Source: Neopestalotiopsis rosae (lineage: Eukaryota > Ascomycota > Sordariomycetes > Amphisphaeriales > Sporocadaceae). Taken from it: a DNA stretch of 64,000 nucleotides. The DNA is taken from contig JALGAS010000012.1 in NCBI GenBank assembly GCA_023078685.1, positions 62,001 to 126,000 on the forward strand. Direction: 5' to 3'. Of this stretch, positions 1 through 10,544 are shown in pieces (the stretch's first letter is position 1; each line of letters opens with the position of its first letter). The notes under the pieces were generated by a model. It did no database searches and was not told where the DNA came from. It was given only the letters and a program-made list of their open reading frames with translations. The translations under genes were made by a program, and so were the position numbers.

Positions 1-696
1 AAACAGTCATTTCCGGAGTTTAAGTATCTGTATGATGAGGAAGGTGTTTGGGGGGCCAAGAAAAAAGAATTTGTATTATTTGACTGGCGGTTACACGTTT
101 ACTTTTACGGTGTCGTACGCATGAGTAATGGGTGAGATGAAAGGAGTTTTTCGAGGAACTAAAACGGGCGATTATACATGGACTCGTCGCATTAGAGAGG
201 CGTTACATTTGCTACACGTAGTACCGACTTAACTTTTTTCATTCCTAATTCCGTAATCGAAAATTCCTATCGTGGCCCCCTCAAGACAGTAATCATTGAA
301 CTTGGCATGTAGTGAACGCCTGTGATATTGATGAAGTCTGGTGAAGCTTTATACATTCGAGTCCTGGTTTGTAGTAAATTGCCCCTCTCCCGTCTGATCA
401 GGCCACTGCATGCACCTCCGTGAATGTGCGTCTGGCTTATGCATCGGACTTGCATCTCGGGACCTTAAATGTCTCGACGGTCACGTTGGTGCCGACTTCC
501 CGACAGCTGCATACATTAACGTGAAGGTAGGCACTCCTCCCGACAGCACTGCAGCTTTTCTCGGCAAGAGAAACGTGACCTGGTTCTTGCATCTCTTCTA
601 CCTTCAGTTTTCCTGCGATGATTGCGTGACATCTCCTGTAACCTATTTCCATCACGAACTCTATATTACTGCCTGTCATCTCCCCAGGTCAGAGCA
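1..696. other. intergenic, no gene seen
   Basis: Short open frames on both strands look like chance. The last part is pyrimidine-rich and ends with an AG acceptor-like site (CCCCAG at about 681-686) ten bases before the GH79 start codon, so a 5' UTR intron is possible but unproven. Confidence 0.5.
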
Positions 697-2532
697 ATGC
701 GGTCCGTCAATGCTCTTGCTCTTTGCGCTCAATACTTGGCCCATGTCGTGCTGGCCGGAAGGAGAATTCAGCTGAGTGTTTCGAGAGAACCTCCTAGCTA
801 TGCTTCTGGTGCCATCAATCCGTCATTTGCTGGTTTCGGCATTGAGCCGTCGAACTTGTTCTCGTTTACCGGCACTGATGTACCCAATTCGCTCACATTC
901 AACCTCATCCAAAACCTCGTCGCCTACACGAACAAACCCCCTCATATACGCATCGGCGGGAATACCCAAGATTATCAGGTCTTTAGCGAGGATCAAACTC
1001 AGTGGGCGTGGGTCAACAATCGTAGTCCCCATGGCCAAGGCGTCTTCCCTTCCGACTGCATGGTCATTGGTCCACGATACTTTGAGGCAGCCAACAGATT
1101 TCCGGCTGGCACTCCGGTAACGTGGGGATTGAACCTGGCGTATGAACAGGATAACTGGCGTGAACAAATCACGACCATGGCAAATCAAGTGTTTGAAAAC
1201 TGCCCGAACCTGAATCTCGTCTCGATTGAAGTGGGCAATGAGCCGGATCTGTATCTTAAGAATGGTTTCCGATCCGGCGAATGGGATGGAAAGACATACA
1301 CAAAGGAATGGCTCGACCGTGTTGGCGTCTTGTACGAACAAGTCCTCCGTCCAAGAAACATCACCAGCGCCTTTTTCGAGCCGGCCTGTACGGCCTCGAC
1401 CATTGGTACCACGTTTAGGATCGTCGACCTGGTGGGCTTTGGCATTGACGGGCTGGCCAACAAGTCGAATACCTCGTTCATCACGTCCTGGAACCAGCAC
1501 GACTATTACTACTTTGTCGGCGTGTCGACTTATAGCCTGACGCTGGCGCACTTCCAGCGACTTAGCACGGTCGAGGATCAGTTCACGGCGTGGGCGGAAC
1601 AGGTTGGCCAGGCCCGCGACACTATCTACCCGTATGCGCTGCGCGAAATGGGTCTCGTTGGGCCTGTTGGACTCGAAGGCATCACTGACACATTTGCCGC
1701 CGCCCTGTGGACGCTCAACTTTCTGCTATACGCCGCAACGCTGGGTGTCTCGGGCGTTCAGTTCCACATGACGGACAACAGCGCGGCGTCGGCTTGGCAG
1801 CCCATTGAAGTCGGTGGCCGGGAACCCTTCGTGCGACCACTTTACTATGGCTATGCGGCCTTTGATCAAATCATTGGACCGACGTGTAAGGCCCGAGTCG
1901 CAGCCATTGATGTATCCGACCAGCTTTTCGGCGACTATGATGGATACGTCAGAGTATATGCAGTATATCAGGATGAGCTTTGGCACAGCTTGATCGTGAT
2001 CAACTCGATGCCGAACAATGTCTCGCAGGCTAGCCAGTCGGGTCTCGGCGTCATTGTGAGATTGCCAAAGAGATATACTAGTAAGATGGTGCATTTGTCC
2101 TATCTGAGCGGACCTGGGTCCGACGCGACTGCCAACACGACTTGGAACGGTATCGAGTACGAAAGCAGTGGTGATGGGACACCAACGGCGATAGATGACG
2201 GGCTCAGCGGCAAATCTTTCCAGGTTGGCGTTGACGGCACAATCAACATTGACGTCCGGGACTCGCAGGCTGTGGTGGTGAATCTGCGCTGGCGAGTAGG
2301 CGAGGGGCTCAGGGCGGACGATGAGGCATGTGCCGTCTTTGCCAATGGGAATCCTCGTAATGATGGTGATGCATCGATGGGCGGAGCTGAGACTGCAAGC
2401 GGAGACGACAATACAAAGGAAGAAGAGAATATGGCGCCGGCACGCTGGAAGGGAATTAGCCATGGAGAAGGGCTTCGGTTCATGGTGGTTTGGATCATTA
2501 TCCTTGGTATCTTCATGTTTCGTCGGATGTGA
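697..2532 (+). CDS. GH79-family glycosidase (beta-glucuronidase-like), probably surface-anchored
   Basis: Single exon, 611 residues from the first ATG of the frame (697); the frame stays open upstream only through a TTG. GH79 enzymes are retaining glycosidases that remove glucuronic acid or related sugars from glycans such as arabinogalactan. Seen here: the family's N-terminal GFGIEPSNLF and HIRIGGNTQD segments, the GNEP motif with the likely acid/base Glu near residue 182, and REMG near residue 317 holding the likely nucleophile. The N-terminus is hydrophobic (signal-peptide-like, weak). The C-terminus is unusual: a Gly/Ser/Asp/Glu-rich linker precedes a terminal hydrophobic segment ending in MFRRM. 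That suggests a GPI signal or a single membrane anchor, so the enzyme may stay on the cell surface. Family call is firm; substrate is inferred. Confidence 0.85.
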   Translation: MRSVNALALCAQYLAHVVLAGRRIQLSVSREPPSYASGAINPSFAGFGIEPSNLFSFTGTDVPNSLTFNLIQNLVAYTNKPPHIRIGGNTQDYQVFSEDQTQWAWVNNRSPHGQGVFPSDCMVIGPRYFEAANRFPAGTPVTWGLNLAYEQDNWREQITTMANQVFENCPNLNLVSIEVGNEPDLYLKNGFRSGEWDGKTYTKEWLDRVGVLYEQVLRPRNITSAFFEPACTASTIGTTFRIVDLVGFGIDGLANKSNTSFITSWNQHDYYYFVGVSTYSLTLAHFQRLSTVEDQFTAWAEQVGQARDTIYPYALREMGLVGPVGLEGITDTFAAALWTLNFLLYAATLGVSGVQFHMTDNSAASAWQPIEVGGREPFVRPLYYGYAAFDQIIGPTCKARVAAIDVSDQLFGDYDGYVRVYAVYQDELWHSLIVINSMPNNVSQASQSGLGVIVRLPKRYTSKMVHLSYLSGPGSDATANTTWNGIEYESSGDGTPTAIDDGLSGKSFQVGVDGTINIDVRDSQAVVVNLRWRVGEGLRADDEACAVFANGNPRNDGDASMGGAETASGDDNTKEEENMAPARWKGISHGEGLRFMVVWIIILGIFMFRRM

Positions 2533-2960
2533 ATGATATACGAACTTTGCTTCGTACTCTGAATAGGGTGTTGCTGTTAGGTATCGGTTTTCTCTTGTTG
2601 AATTGGCGCATCACATAGTTTGGGTATGGTTGACATTTGGTTACCTGTTTGGGTAGCATACTTTAGACTTTGTGAATTGGAAAGTACTAACTTGATATAT
2701 TATAGACTTTTTTTGAAGAATCGGGTTCATGAATAATGCTAATAATGACGTCCATTCCACATTCTCGTCTCATGCCGTGCACCTGCTGATTATGGACTTG
2801 GAAGTCTCATCTTACAACCCAGATCCAGGTCTTCTCGTGTACGAGCCTACAGCCCCGCCAAAATCTGGGTTTCCACGGGCACCCTTGATTTTGCCTGCCA
2901 AATTGTGTGGTATATGTCAGCCCCGATTCCATAAGGTGCTAGAGTTCCGAATCACTGGGT
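2533..2960. other. 3' flank of GH79 gene
   Basis: AT-rich trailer without a recognisable gene. The 77-codon frame at 2729-2962 has no family features. Confidence 0.4.
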
Positions 2961-4210
2961 GACATTGTGCTATGTAGTGTTGTGATGGTGATGAGAACAG
3001 AGCATGGAATCGGTGTCGTGACAATGTGCAGTGGCTAGAGGGATGGATGGGGAAAGAGGATATTGTGCTTGGAGAGGGTCGGGAGTAGACTGATGTGACT
3101 TGGGGTGGAAGGACTGGATATCACGGTGCTTGAGACTTGAATGGTATGCTGTGACTGATGGCGGGAAGAAGTGTATGGGATGGTGCTTGGGACTGGAATG
3201 GGTAATGGGTAATGGGTAATGGGGAGGAGAGCAGTGCAGGGCATTTGAGACGAATCGGGCAAGAAGTGGAATGGCAGTGCAATGAAGGGAAATGAAAAGG
3301 CAATGAAAGGAGTGGGACGAGGCTATAATGCTATGATGGGATCTTGGAGCGAATGTAGGGTGGGAGACGAGACAAGGCTGATGTGCAATGGATGTAAGGC
3401 AGTGAATCGATCGAGAGGGGAGATGGCTACAAGGCTCGGGTCTCAAGGGAGGAAGTGTTGGTGCATGTGGTAGGACGGGGAAGTGTACGAGGGAAGGGTC
3501 ATGCAATGAAATGTCAGGGTACGGGCATTATTGGGCATGTGTAAAGTTATACGTGCAAGTGGATCAGGGATGTTGATCGGGCTCGAGGTGAAGGTTAGAT
3601 GTGTGGTGATTAAGGGGGTACGGAGTGGATTTTCGTATGGCAGTGGGAGCAGGTAGGATGGAGGTCACAGAGCAAGACGAAGCGAGGAGGATAGGTGTGC
3701 ACAGGAATCAAAGGCAAGGCTGTGTGATTGAAGAAGGGTCTTTACAATTGGGCATAGGATTGGATTTAGGGAGTGAGTGATATGTCAAACATGGTAATCA
3801 TGGAGAAATTTGAGGCGAGTTGGAACGGTGCTAGTGTTGGCTGGGATAGGTCATGTTGTGAGATTGTCGGGATCATATTTGTTCAACATGCTAAGTGAAG
3901 TGCGGGGAAACGAATCAATGTTCTGGAAGAGTGTGTTCAGTGATGCGATAGAGAGCTGAGGTTGAAGGTGACGTGATGTGAGCGATTTGGAGCGTGTTGG
4001 AAGTGGTTGTAGTGCTGGGTAAGGTGAGAGAAGAAGTGATGATCTGATGGATGTCGGTGCTTGTGAAGTGGCAGTGGCAGTGGCGGAGAGATGGTGGTGA
4101 TCTGGTTTTGGACGAATTGGACAGTGCAGTGACAGTTGATGGAGTCAGTGCAATGAGTAGAGGCGATTGAGGGAATCTGTGTTGTGATGATGGTATTTCA
4201 TGGACAAATT
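2960..4210. other. G-rich, C-poor asymmetric tract
   Basis: For about 1.25 kb the plus strand is rich in G, A and T and strikingly poor in C. Its minus-strand frames (2970-3506, 3915-4265) are therefore Ser/His/Pro/Thr-rich low-complexity products and are not credible proteins. The tract contains a small tandem array at 3197-3224 (four copies of a seven-base AATGGGT-like unit) and a GTGGCA run near 4066-4085. No gene or known element is recognised. Confidence 0.7.
3197..3224. repeat. short tandem repeat, 4 x 7 bases (AATGGGT)
   Basis: Three exact AATGGGT units followed by AATGGGG. It lies inside the C-poor tract. Confidence 0.9.
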
Positions 4211-6678
4211 GTAGGTTGCAACATGGACTATATATCTTGAAGGAATCGCTGTTGTATATGCTCACTTTAATTACCGAGGGTCATTTCTCAGTTTCAAGGT
4301 CAGCGCCTGCGGCCAGGAGACGCTGCATGACTCCATTGCGCCACGTTCACGATGTCGCCCATAGCGGTGACTGCGCAAAAGCTGGGGCAGCATATGGCTC
4401 GCCAAGATGGCTTGATCCGAACAATGACAGCGATCCACCGCGATCCCCGATCTGCAGCAGGGGTTGATTCCATGACACCAGACGAGAAGGGCAGGGATCG
4501 CGAGCAACCCTGTGGAGATTTTAGCTGCGAGTGGCTCCCAGGCTCAGAGCCTCAGATCTCCATCTACGTCTGAAGTTATAGTCTCGGTCTATCCCATTGG
4601 TGAATTGGACCAAAGCCCTCACCTGAAATCGGAATCTTTGTCGTTTTCGCTGTCGCTGCCGATTGGGTGCTCATGGTCCTCGGGGTTCCCTGGGTTTGAG
4701 CTTAGCACTAAGCGAACGAAGATCAAACCCGATACAGTGTCAAGTCCCTGCATCTGCAACCACACAACGGACGACCTAGACCCGTTTTGTCCACCCTCTC
4801 GGCCGCGAGATCCGTGCATTATGCCGCAATTGTGGTCAATTGTCTAGAGGGACGAGCAAATAAGCTTAATAATTGATGTCAAAGACTCGAAGCATTGCTA
4901 GCCAAGAAGAAAAGATCGTCTGTGCCACGCATCCAGAGACTGTGTATCCTTCGTGCCCGGCTAGGACCGTTGTCGACTAACGTAAACCTTGTGTTGATCT
5001 TGACAAATGTAACAATTCATCTCGTCTCATCTCTAATGGAATCGAGTGGAATGATGGGTAAGGGCAGAGGTCATCTGCTCATGCATGCTATTTGGTAGGA
5101 GTCTTGGGGGCTCTCCAGTTGACAAAAGTCAGTGTTCCGGAGTGTGTCGGATTCTATCACATGACGGCTTGATCCTCCCCGATCCTCTTTCCATGTCAGT
5201 TCTCCGTGGGCTATAATATTGATCGGGAGCCTACCCGGATTGACGCAAGGCGTAGCAGCAATCTGTTAGCGGAAGCTGAACCTCAATGACAGGGGACGTT
5301 CACTACACTTTCTCAAACTTGATCATGTTGAGCGGTCAAACGTTGTCTTCCTTTTTCAACCTGATTGCTGATGATATGGTATTCGCATGGCAGTCTAGAG
5401 CACTCAAGGGCAAGTTTGAGAAGTATTATTCTTCCGAAGCATGATCACTCGCCCTGAGACAGTGTGGTAAAGCGCAATAATAACCATATCTACGATGAAC
5501 AGGACCAATAAGTGAACGGAGGAAAAGATAGAAACAAGACCACGAAACTGCAACATGAAAAAGAAAACATAATTCTCCAATTCCATAGAAGACAAATGAT
5601 TTGTGTTCTGGCGCTCGTTGAATTTGTACCTAGCCTCTCCCATCAATTGCTCTCATCAGATCCGGGAACAGGCAACTTCACTGGGTCGCCACGATACTCA
5701 ATAGCTTACCGCTCGGTCATTGGGCCTCTATGATCAATGGCGGCAACCGATTTCCTTTCTGACCTCGTACGACTTGTACACTAATCGGGAATTTCGTCCA
5801 ATATGCTTCCAGTTACACCCAAATCGGTCACGCGCTTCATTGTTACTGCTCACCGCTGCTGCTTCTTTATCTACTTCTTTTGCGTTGCTTGGAGATCTCA
5901 TCATCACCATCACCGCTCTTTAGTCAATCCGCAGCAACTACTGCTGTGATACAACATGACACTATGATATTCCAATCCATTTCTGCTCAGGTGATATACT
6001 CTTTATGGGCAGATCCTTTCGACGACGCGGCCGAACGGTTTCCTGCTCAATCAGACATTGGCTAGACAGACTTTTCTACGCGATATTTTCTCACCGCCAA
6101 AACACATTGCTACCAGTAAAGTGTCACCGAGGCCCGGAAACCTCAGGCGGCGGCAAGGTGGAATTTTCGAAATGTCATTCAATATCATGTCTTCCATCTC
6201 TGAGCTCTCTCAAAACTCTGAACGACCGCTCTAGTTACAGCTTTGTGACCACTAACAGCGCCCCAATAAGCCAATGATGTCTTCAGTGGTTGCAGCTGTT
6301 TACCAGCGTCGTCGATTTCCTGCGGCAACTTGTTCGGTCACTTATCTAGTTTGACGCAATGCAGACAGTTGATATGAGAAAAGATTGACCCTGTACCATA
6401 TTCAGTATCTAGAGAAGTGTAGTTTCTTACCGGATGTATGCTCCCTGCATTGTACCCTCACGTTGGCTCGCTATTGTAAGCAGCGTAGCAACGATCTTGA
6501 TAGATTCTCGACTTTTCTCATAAAACTTCACAATGTGACTCACCGGATCAAAGGTTGCGCGTATTGAGGACTCCTCGCACACATCGTGGGTGGAGGTCAG
6601 CTTGGTAGCCGACACGGCGAGCTTAATCTGGTCTAGCTCAACGACGACGGGTGAGATCCTTACGATAGTCGAGGAGCA
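4211..6678. other. intergenic, no gene seen
   Basis: Many short frames on both strands; none shows a domain, codon pattern or splice-joinable partner I recognise. Base composition is ordinary again compared with the preceding tract. Confidence 0.45.
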
Positions 6679-6684
6679 TATAAA
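6679..6684 (+). promoter_or_regulatory. TATA-box-like element
   Basis: TATAAA about 95 bases upstream of the acetyltransferase start codon, at a plausible core-promoter distance. Confidence 0.4.
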
Positions 6685-6776
6685 GGACATGACATTCCCT
6701 TTGATCGTAAATGACGAGGACATAATCACTAAGAACACATTGAACCGATTCTACACATTTACTCCTCATCATCACC

Positions 6777-7415
6777 ATGAGCAGAACACTCAACCCCTTC
6801 TCCTCCAAACGGCTTATATACCGCGCTGTAGAGGACGATGACGAAGAGTTTGTTCACAAGATTCAACGGGACGCTGAAGCCCAATCCGGCTCCAGCGCTT
6901 CACTTCTCGTGCCCGAGAACAAAAAGTCGAGCAACAAGTTCAAGGAATACCTAATGGAGCGCGCCCTCATGAGCGCCATCGTCTGTCTACCGGCCGCGGA
7001 CACCACCACCACGGACGGGACAGAGACAGCAGAGGCCGAGAAGCAGCCCAAGCCCACGCCCGTGGGCATTATCGCGCTCAAGCACATTGACAAGGGCCGC
7101 GAGCAGAACCGCCACACCTACATCAGCATCGACGTACTGGACGCGCACCGGGGCAAGGGCTACGGTGCCGAGGCGATCGAGTGGGCGACGGGCTACGGGT
7201 TCCAAATGGCCGGGCTCCACCGCGTCGGCATCGAGACCTTTAGCCACAACACCGGGGCCATGCGGCTATACGAGCGGCTGGGTTTCGTGCTCGAGGGGCG
7301 CAAGCGGGAGGAGATTTGGTTCAACGGCCAGTGGGAGGACTATATCACCTATGGCATGCTGGAGGACGAGTGGCGGGACAAGATAAAGAGGGAGGGAAGG
7401 AAGTGGAGAGAATGA
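6777..7415 (+). CDS. GNAT-family N-acetyltransferase (RimJ/RimL-like)
   Basis: Single exon, 212 residues, starting at an ATG in good context (ATCACCATGA). GNAT enzymes move an acetyl group from acetyl-CoA to an amine on a small molecule or protein N-terminus. Visible features: the N-terminal SKRLIYRAVEDDD segment typical of the RimJ/RimL type, a variable acidic/Ala-rich insert, the beta4 strand ending in the acetyl-CoA pyrophosphate loop HRGKGYGAEA, and the closing SHNTGAMRLYERLGFVLEG segment, the most conserved signature of the group. The coding region is GC-rich relative to its flanks, like the next gene. Substrate is unknown. A lysed, charged C-terminal tail follows the fold. Confidence 0.85.
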   Translation: MSRTLNPFSSKRLIYRAVEDDDEEFVHKIQRDAEAQSGSSASLLVPENKKSSNKFKEYLMERALMSAIVCLPAADTTTTDGTETAEAEKQPKPTPVGIIALKHIDKGREQNRHTYISIDVLDAHRGKGYGAEAIEWATGYGFQMAGLHRVGIETFSHNTGAMRLYERLGFVLEGRKREEIWFNGQWEDYITYGMLEDEWRDKIKREGRKWRE

Positions 7416-7561
7416 ATAATCAATCATCTCGGAATGAAGAAAGATTGTATATATTCATTTTTGTTGTGATGCGCCTCACGACTTCATTGTCGCCAAAAGG
7501 CCACCAAAAGCGGAAGCGGGTGTTATTTGCGTGGTGGGATACCGGCGACGGCCCGGCTGCT

Positions 7562-7570
7562 TATAAATAC
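7562..7570 (+). promoter_or_regulatory. TATA-like element before the DsbA-family gene
   Basis: TATAAATAC about 165 bases upstream of the start codon at 7734. It is the only such element in the 318-base gap. Confidence 0.3.
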
Positions 7571-7733
7571 AAGTTCCCGCGCCCACATTCCCAAACCCGC
7601 TGACGTGATCAATAACCAATCATACAGCCTACATAGTCTGTATATTCCCAACTTTTCATAAACCACGTCTCGTGATCTGGGAAAATAATACAAACATTCA
7701 ATACCTGTTTTGGTTATCATTACATTTTTAAAA

Positions 7734-8396
7734 ATGAAGTTCGACATCAAAGTCATCAGCGACTCGGTCTGCCCGTGGTGCTACGTCGGCAAGCGCCGCC
7801 TCGAGGCCGGCATCGCGGCATACAAGTCGGCGCACCCGGGCACCGATGACACTTTCACCATTTCCTGGCACCCCTTCTACCTCGACCCCAGCGCGCCGCG
7901 GGAGGGGGAGAACAAGCGGGTGCGCTACGTGCGCCGCTTTGGCGAGGACCGCTTCGCCCAGATCCAGCAGACGCTGGCGGCCGTGGGGCGCGACGCGGGC
8001 ATCGAGTTCAGCTTTGGCGGGCGGACGGGCCACACGCAGGACTCGCACCGCCTGATCCGGTACGCCAAGCTCCACGAGGGGGGCGGCCTCGACGTCCAGA
8101 ACCGCGTTGTGGACGAGCTGTTCAAGCGCTACTTTGAGCTCGAGCAGGACATCACCGACCAGGCCACGCTGCGGGGCGCCGCCGAGGCCGCGGGCCTGGA
8201 CGGCGGCGAGGTCCAGCGGTACCTCGAGTCGACCGAGGGCGTCGAGGAGGTCGAGGCAGAGGTCACGAGGGCGCAGCAGCTGGGCGTCTCGGGTGTGCCC
8301 AACATTAGGATCAATGGGCAGTTTGAAGCACCCGGCGCGGTCGAGGCAGATGTCTTCAAGCAAATCTTTGAAAAGCTCAGGGAGAGATCGGGATAG
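7734..8396 (+). CDS. DsbA-family (FrnE-like) thioredoxin-fold oxidoreductase
   Basis: Single exon, 220 residues. The first ATG (7734, after AAAA) is taken as start; the frame extends upstream only from a TTG. The protein starts directly with the thioredoxin beta strand (KFDIKVISDSV) followed by the CPWC redox motif (Cys13 and Cys16). A helical insertion typical of DsbA comes next, and the cis-proline loop GVSGVPNIRING sits near residue 190. This layout matches the fungal FrnE/2-hydroxychromene-2-carboxylate isomerase-like group: dithiol-disulfide exchange or glutathione-dependent isomerisation in the cytosol (no signal peptide). It is GC-rich with strong third-position C/G bias. It lies 318 bases downstream of the acetyltransferase on the same strand. 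The physiological partner is unknown. Confidence 0.87.
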   Translation: MKFDIKVISDSVCPWCYVGKRRLEAGIAAYKSAHPGTDDTFTISWHPFYLDPSAPREGENKRVRYVRRFGEDRFAQIQQTLAAVGRDAGIEFSFGGRTGHTQDSHRLIRYAKLHEGGGLDVQNRVVDELFKRYFELEQDITDQATLRGAAEAAGLDGGEVQRYLESTEGVEEVEAEVTRAQQLGVSGVPNIRINGQFEAPGAVEADVFKQIFEKLRERSG

Positions 8397-10370
8397 CGAA
8401 CCCGCAAGCTAGTGTACGAAGAAAGAATAAAATAAACAGGCGTGGGTGCATTTCCCTGCTTCACAACAAATGTTGTGCTTGACGTGGTGTTGGGAATCGC
8501 GGGTCATGGAGGCAGAGCTCCTTGTCAACGTGAGCGTCACACAGCCCCGGCCTGCCCGAAATTTGATCGAGATATAATCAAGTCACATATTTGTAATATC
8601 AAACTCCCCGAAAGTATGATGCGTATCATGAGCAGTCGTACACCAAAATACACCCCTTAGCATTCACGAGTGACCGCGTGTCCATGAAGAATTGGGCTGC
8701 AATGCCCAACAGGTTACACGAAAAACATTGACGGGACTCGACGAAACGAGTTCCAGATATTGCATCAATCCACCGAGAATTCTTTTCTCTTCTTCTTCCT
8801 CCCTGGTCTGACCCCCACGTCAGGTGAGGGCCACGAACTTTGGGAGGTATACCATCCCCTCCCGGTTTCGTATCTTTTTAGGTTATCTGCCAGGGCCGCC
8901 CTGAACAAAGAATCTGCCTGTTGGGGGCCAGCTTCACCTTGATGAAAATCTACAGGGTGAGAATCCTGCCTGCAAAGGACATGTTTTCTTTTTCACTCTT
9001 CCGTCCTTTGGTAGATGTTGCCAAGAAACTTTTCGAGTGGAATTTCATTTAACCTACCATACAAACAGACTTTACAAAATGGATATACTAGCAGCAGCAC
9101 AGATACCGTGATCCAGAATGCGGAAATTGCACATTGTCAGCGACGTCCTCTGACAAGGCTGATGGACCTGGGAGCTCAAGAAAACAGGCAGGCGCCCAAC
9201 CGTTTGAAATCCATCACGGCCGTCTGGTTATGGGGCTGTACCTAGTCTTTCGGCGACAGCTTCGGATAGGCAGGATGTGAGACTGGGGCAGTGAGGGGAA
9301 TATGGCAAGTTGGACATCGCGAGACAACATTGGAAGAGACTCGAAACATCTGATGGTCTGTTGATAGTGGAACTGTTGGGAGCACTCGTGATGGGAAGAG
9401 AAAAGAAGCAGGGTAAAAAAAAGTTCCCACCACGCCAGTAAGAGATGCGTTCTCCGGTATGGGATATCCGAGTACAGAGTACTATCAAGGAACGTATGCG
9501 GCTTTGCGGTTCCGACATCCACCTTGTATATGAATAGGGCCTTTGACAAGATGCAAGAGGCATGTCGCGACTCACCGGGGCCTGTTCCTTGGGCAGCAAC
9601 GATAATCCCACGAGAAAAGCGAGAAAGGGGGCATTGGCGTGGGTGCAAGCGATAGAGCGCTGGACAATTTGCTGCCCGAGGCCCACTGCAATGGACCGGC
9701 CGCCGTGCCGTCAGAGCTTCTAGAACACAGCACCCCTGAGCATGGGAATGGGGACCCTGCCGACGATGCCTGCACTAGATTTAGGTACCTTGGCCCGCCC
9801 CGAGGAGGCTTGGGCGACACGTCGTCTCTCGGCTTATACTCGATTTTGACTTTTTCGTGTTCTTTAGAAGAAAACTTACGCGATCTTCGTATAGACACGC
9901 GGTTGCGCGTTGTGTTGCGTTGCAAAGTTGGTAGCCTCACAATCATTGAGTGCGATGAGAGGAATGACGACGTGCAAGATAAAGGCGGCGAGAGGCTGTG
10001 TTTGTATGAGCTCCTGAAAGGCCCACGGCCGATCGTGCTACTACAGACGTACATTTGTACGTTGGTTTCGCACGACCACGGTGTAATATAATAGCAGTGA
10101 GCAATGACGGACAATCATGTTGTGCTTTTGTCGTTCAGTGCTGTCCACCTACGACTATACGGTAATGACCTGGCTACTTGCACACATGTATACATACAAG
10201 ACTGCACAACACTACGTTGTGAACAGCTTTGAGTGAGTGTACACTACACTGGCGGACGTCCGGATTCGCAATGCAGCTTGAAGCTTTTTTGATGGGCCGT
10301 GAAGAGTTCAGGGGTGCTGCGTGGGAGTTTCTAGGAGGTCCCTGGCAATGGATCCCAGCGAAGAACTAGC

Positions 10371-10388
10371 AGGCCTAGCAGGCCTAGC
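10371..10388. repeat. tandem AGGCCTAGC, 2 copies
   Basis: Two exact nine-base copies in a row, within a run rich in GCTAGC-like sequence. Confidence 0.8.
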
Positions 10389-10516
10389 ACTGGCAGATGC
10401 GCTAGCAAAAGCTCCCGTCGCAAGAACCGGCCTTGTCGGGAGTGCAGGATATCCAGCCCCCGGGCACCTTGCTAACCTTGGCAATCTTGAGAATGGAACC
10501 AGACGCTTGGGACCAG

Positions 10517-10544
10517 ACCAGCGGCACTCGTAAGCGCCGCTGGT
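10517..10544. repeat. inverted repeat, 9-base arms
   Basis: ACCAGCGGC (10517-10525) and GCCGCTGGT (10536-10544) are perfect complements around a ten-base loop. A GC-rich CTCG run follows. Function unknown. Confidence 0.75.

Noticed and set aside
2970..3506. 178-codon minus-strand frame in the asymmetric tract
   Set aside because: Ser/His/Pro/Thr low-complexity product that follows directly from the C-poor composition of the plus strand.
9572..10114. Overlapping frames on both strands (minus 180 codons, plus 150 codons)
   Set aside because: Neither has recognisable domains, and they are mutually exclusive shadows.
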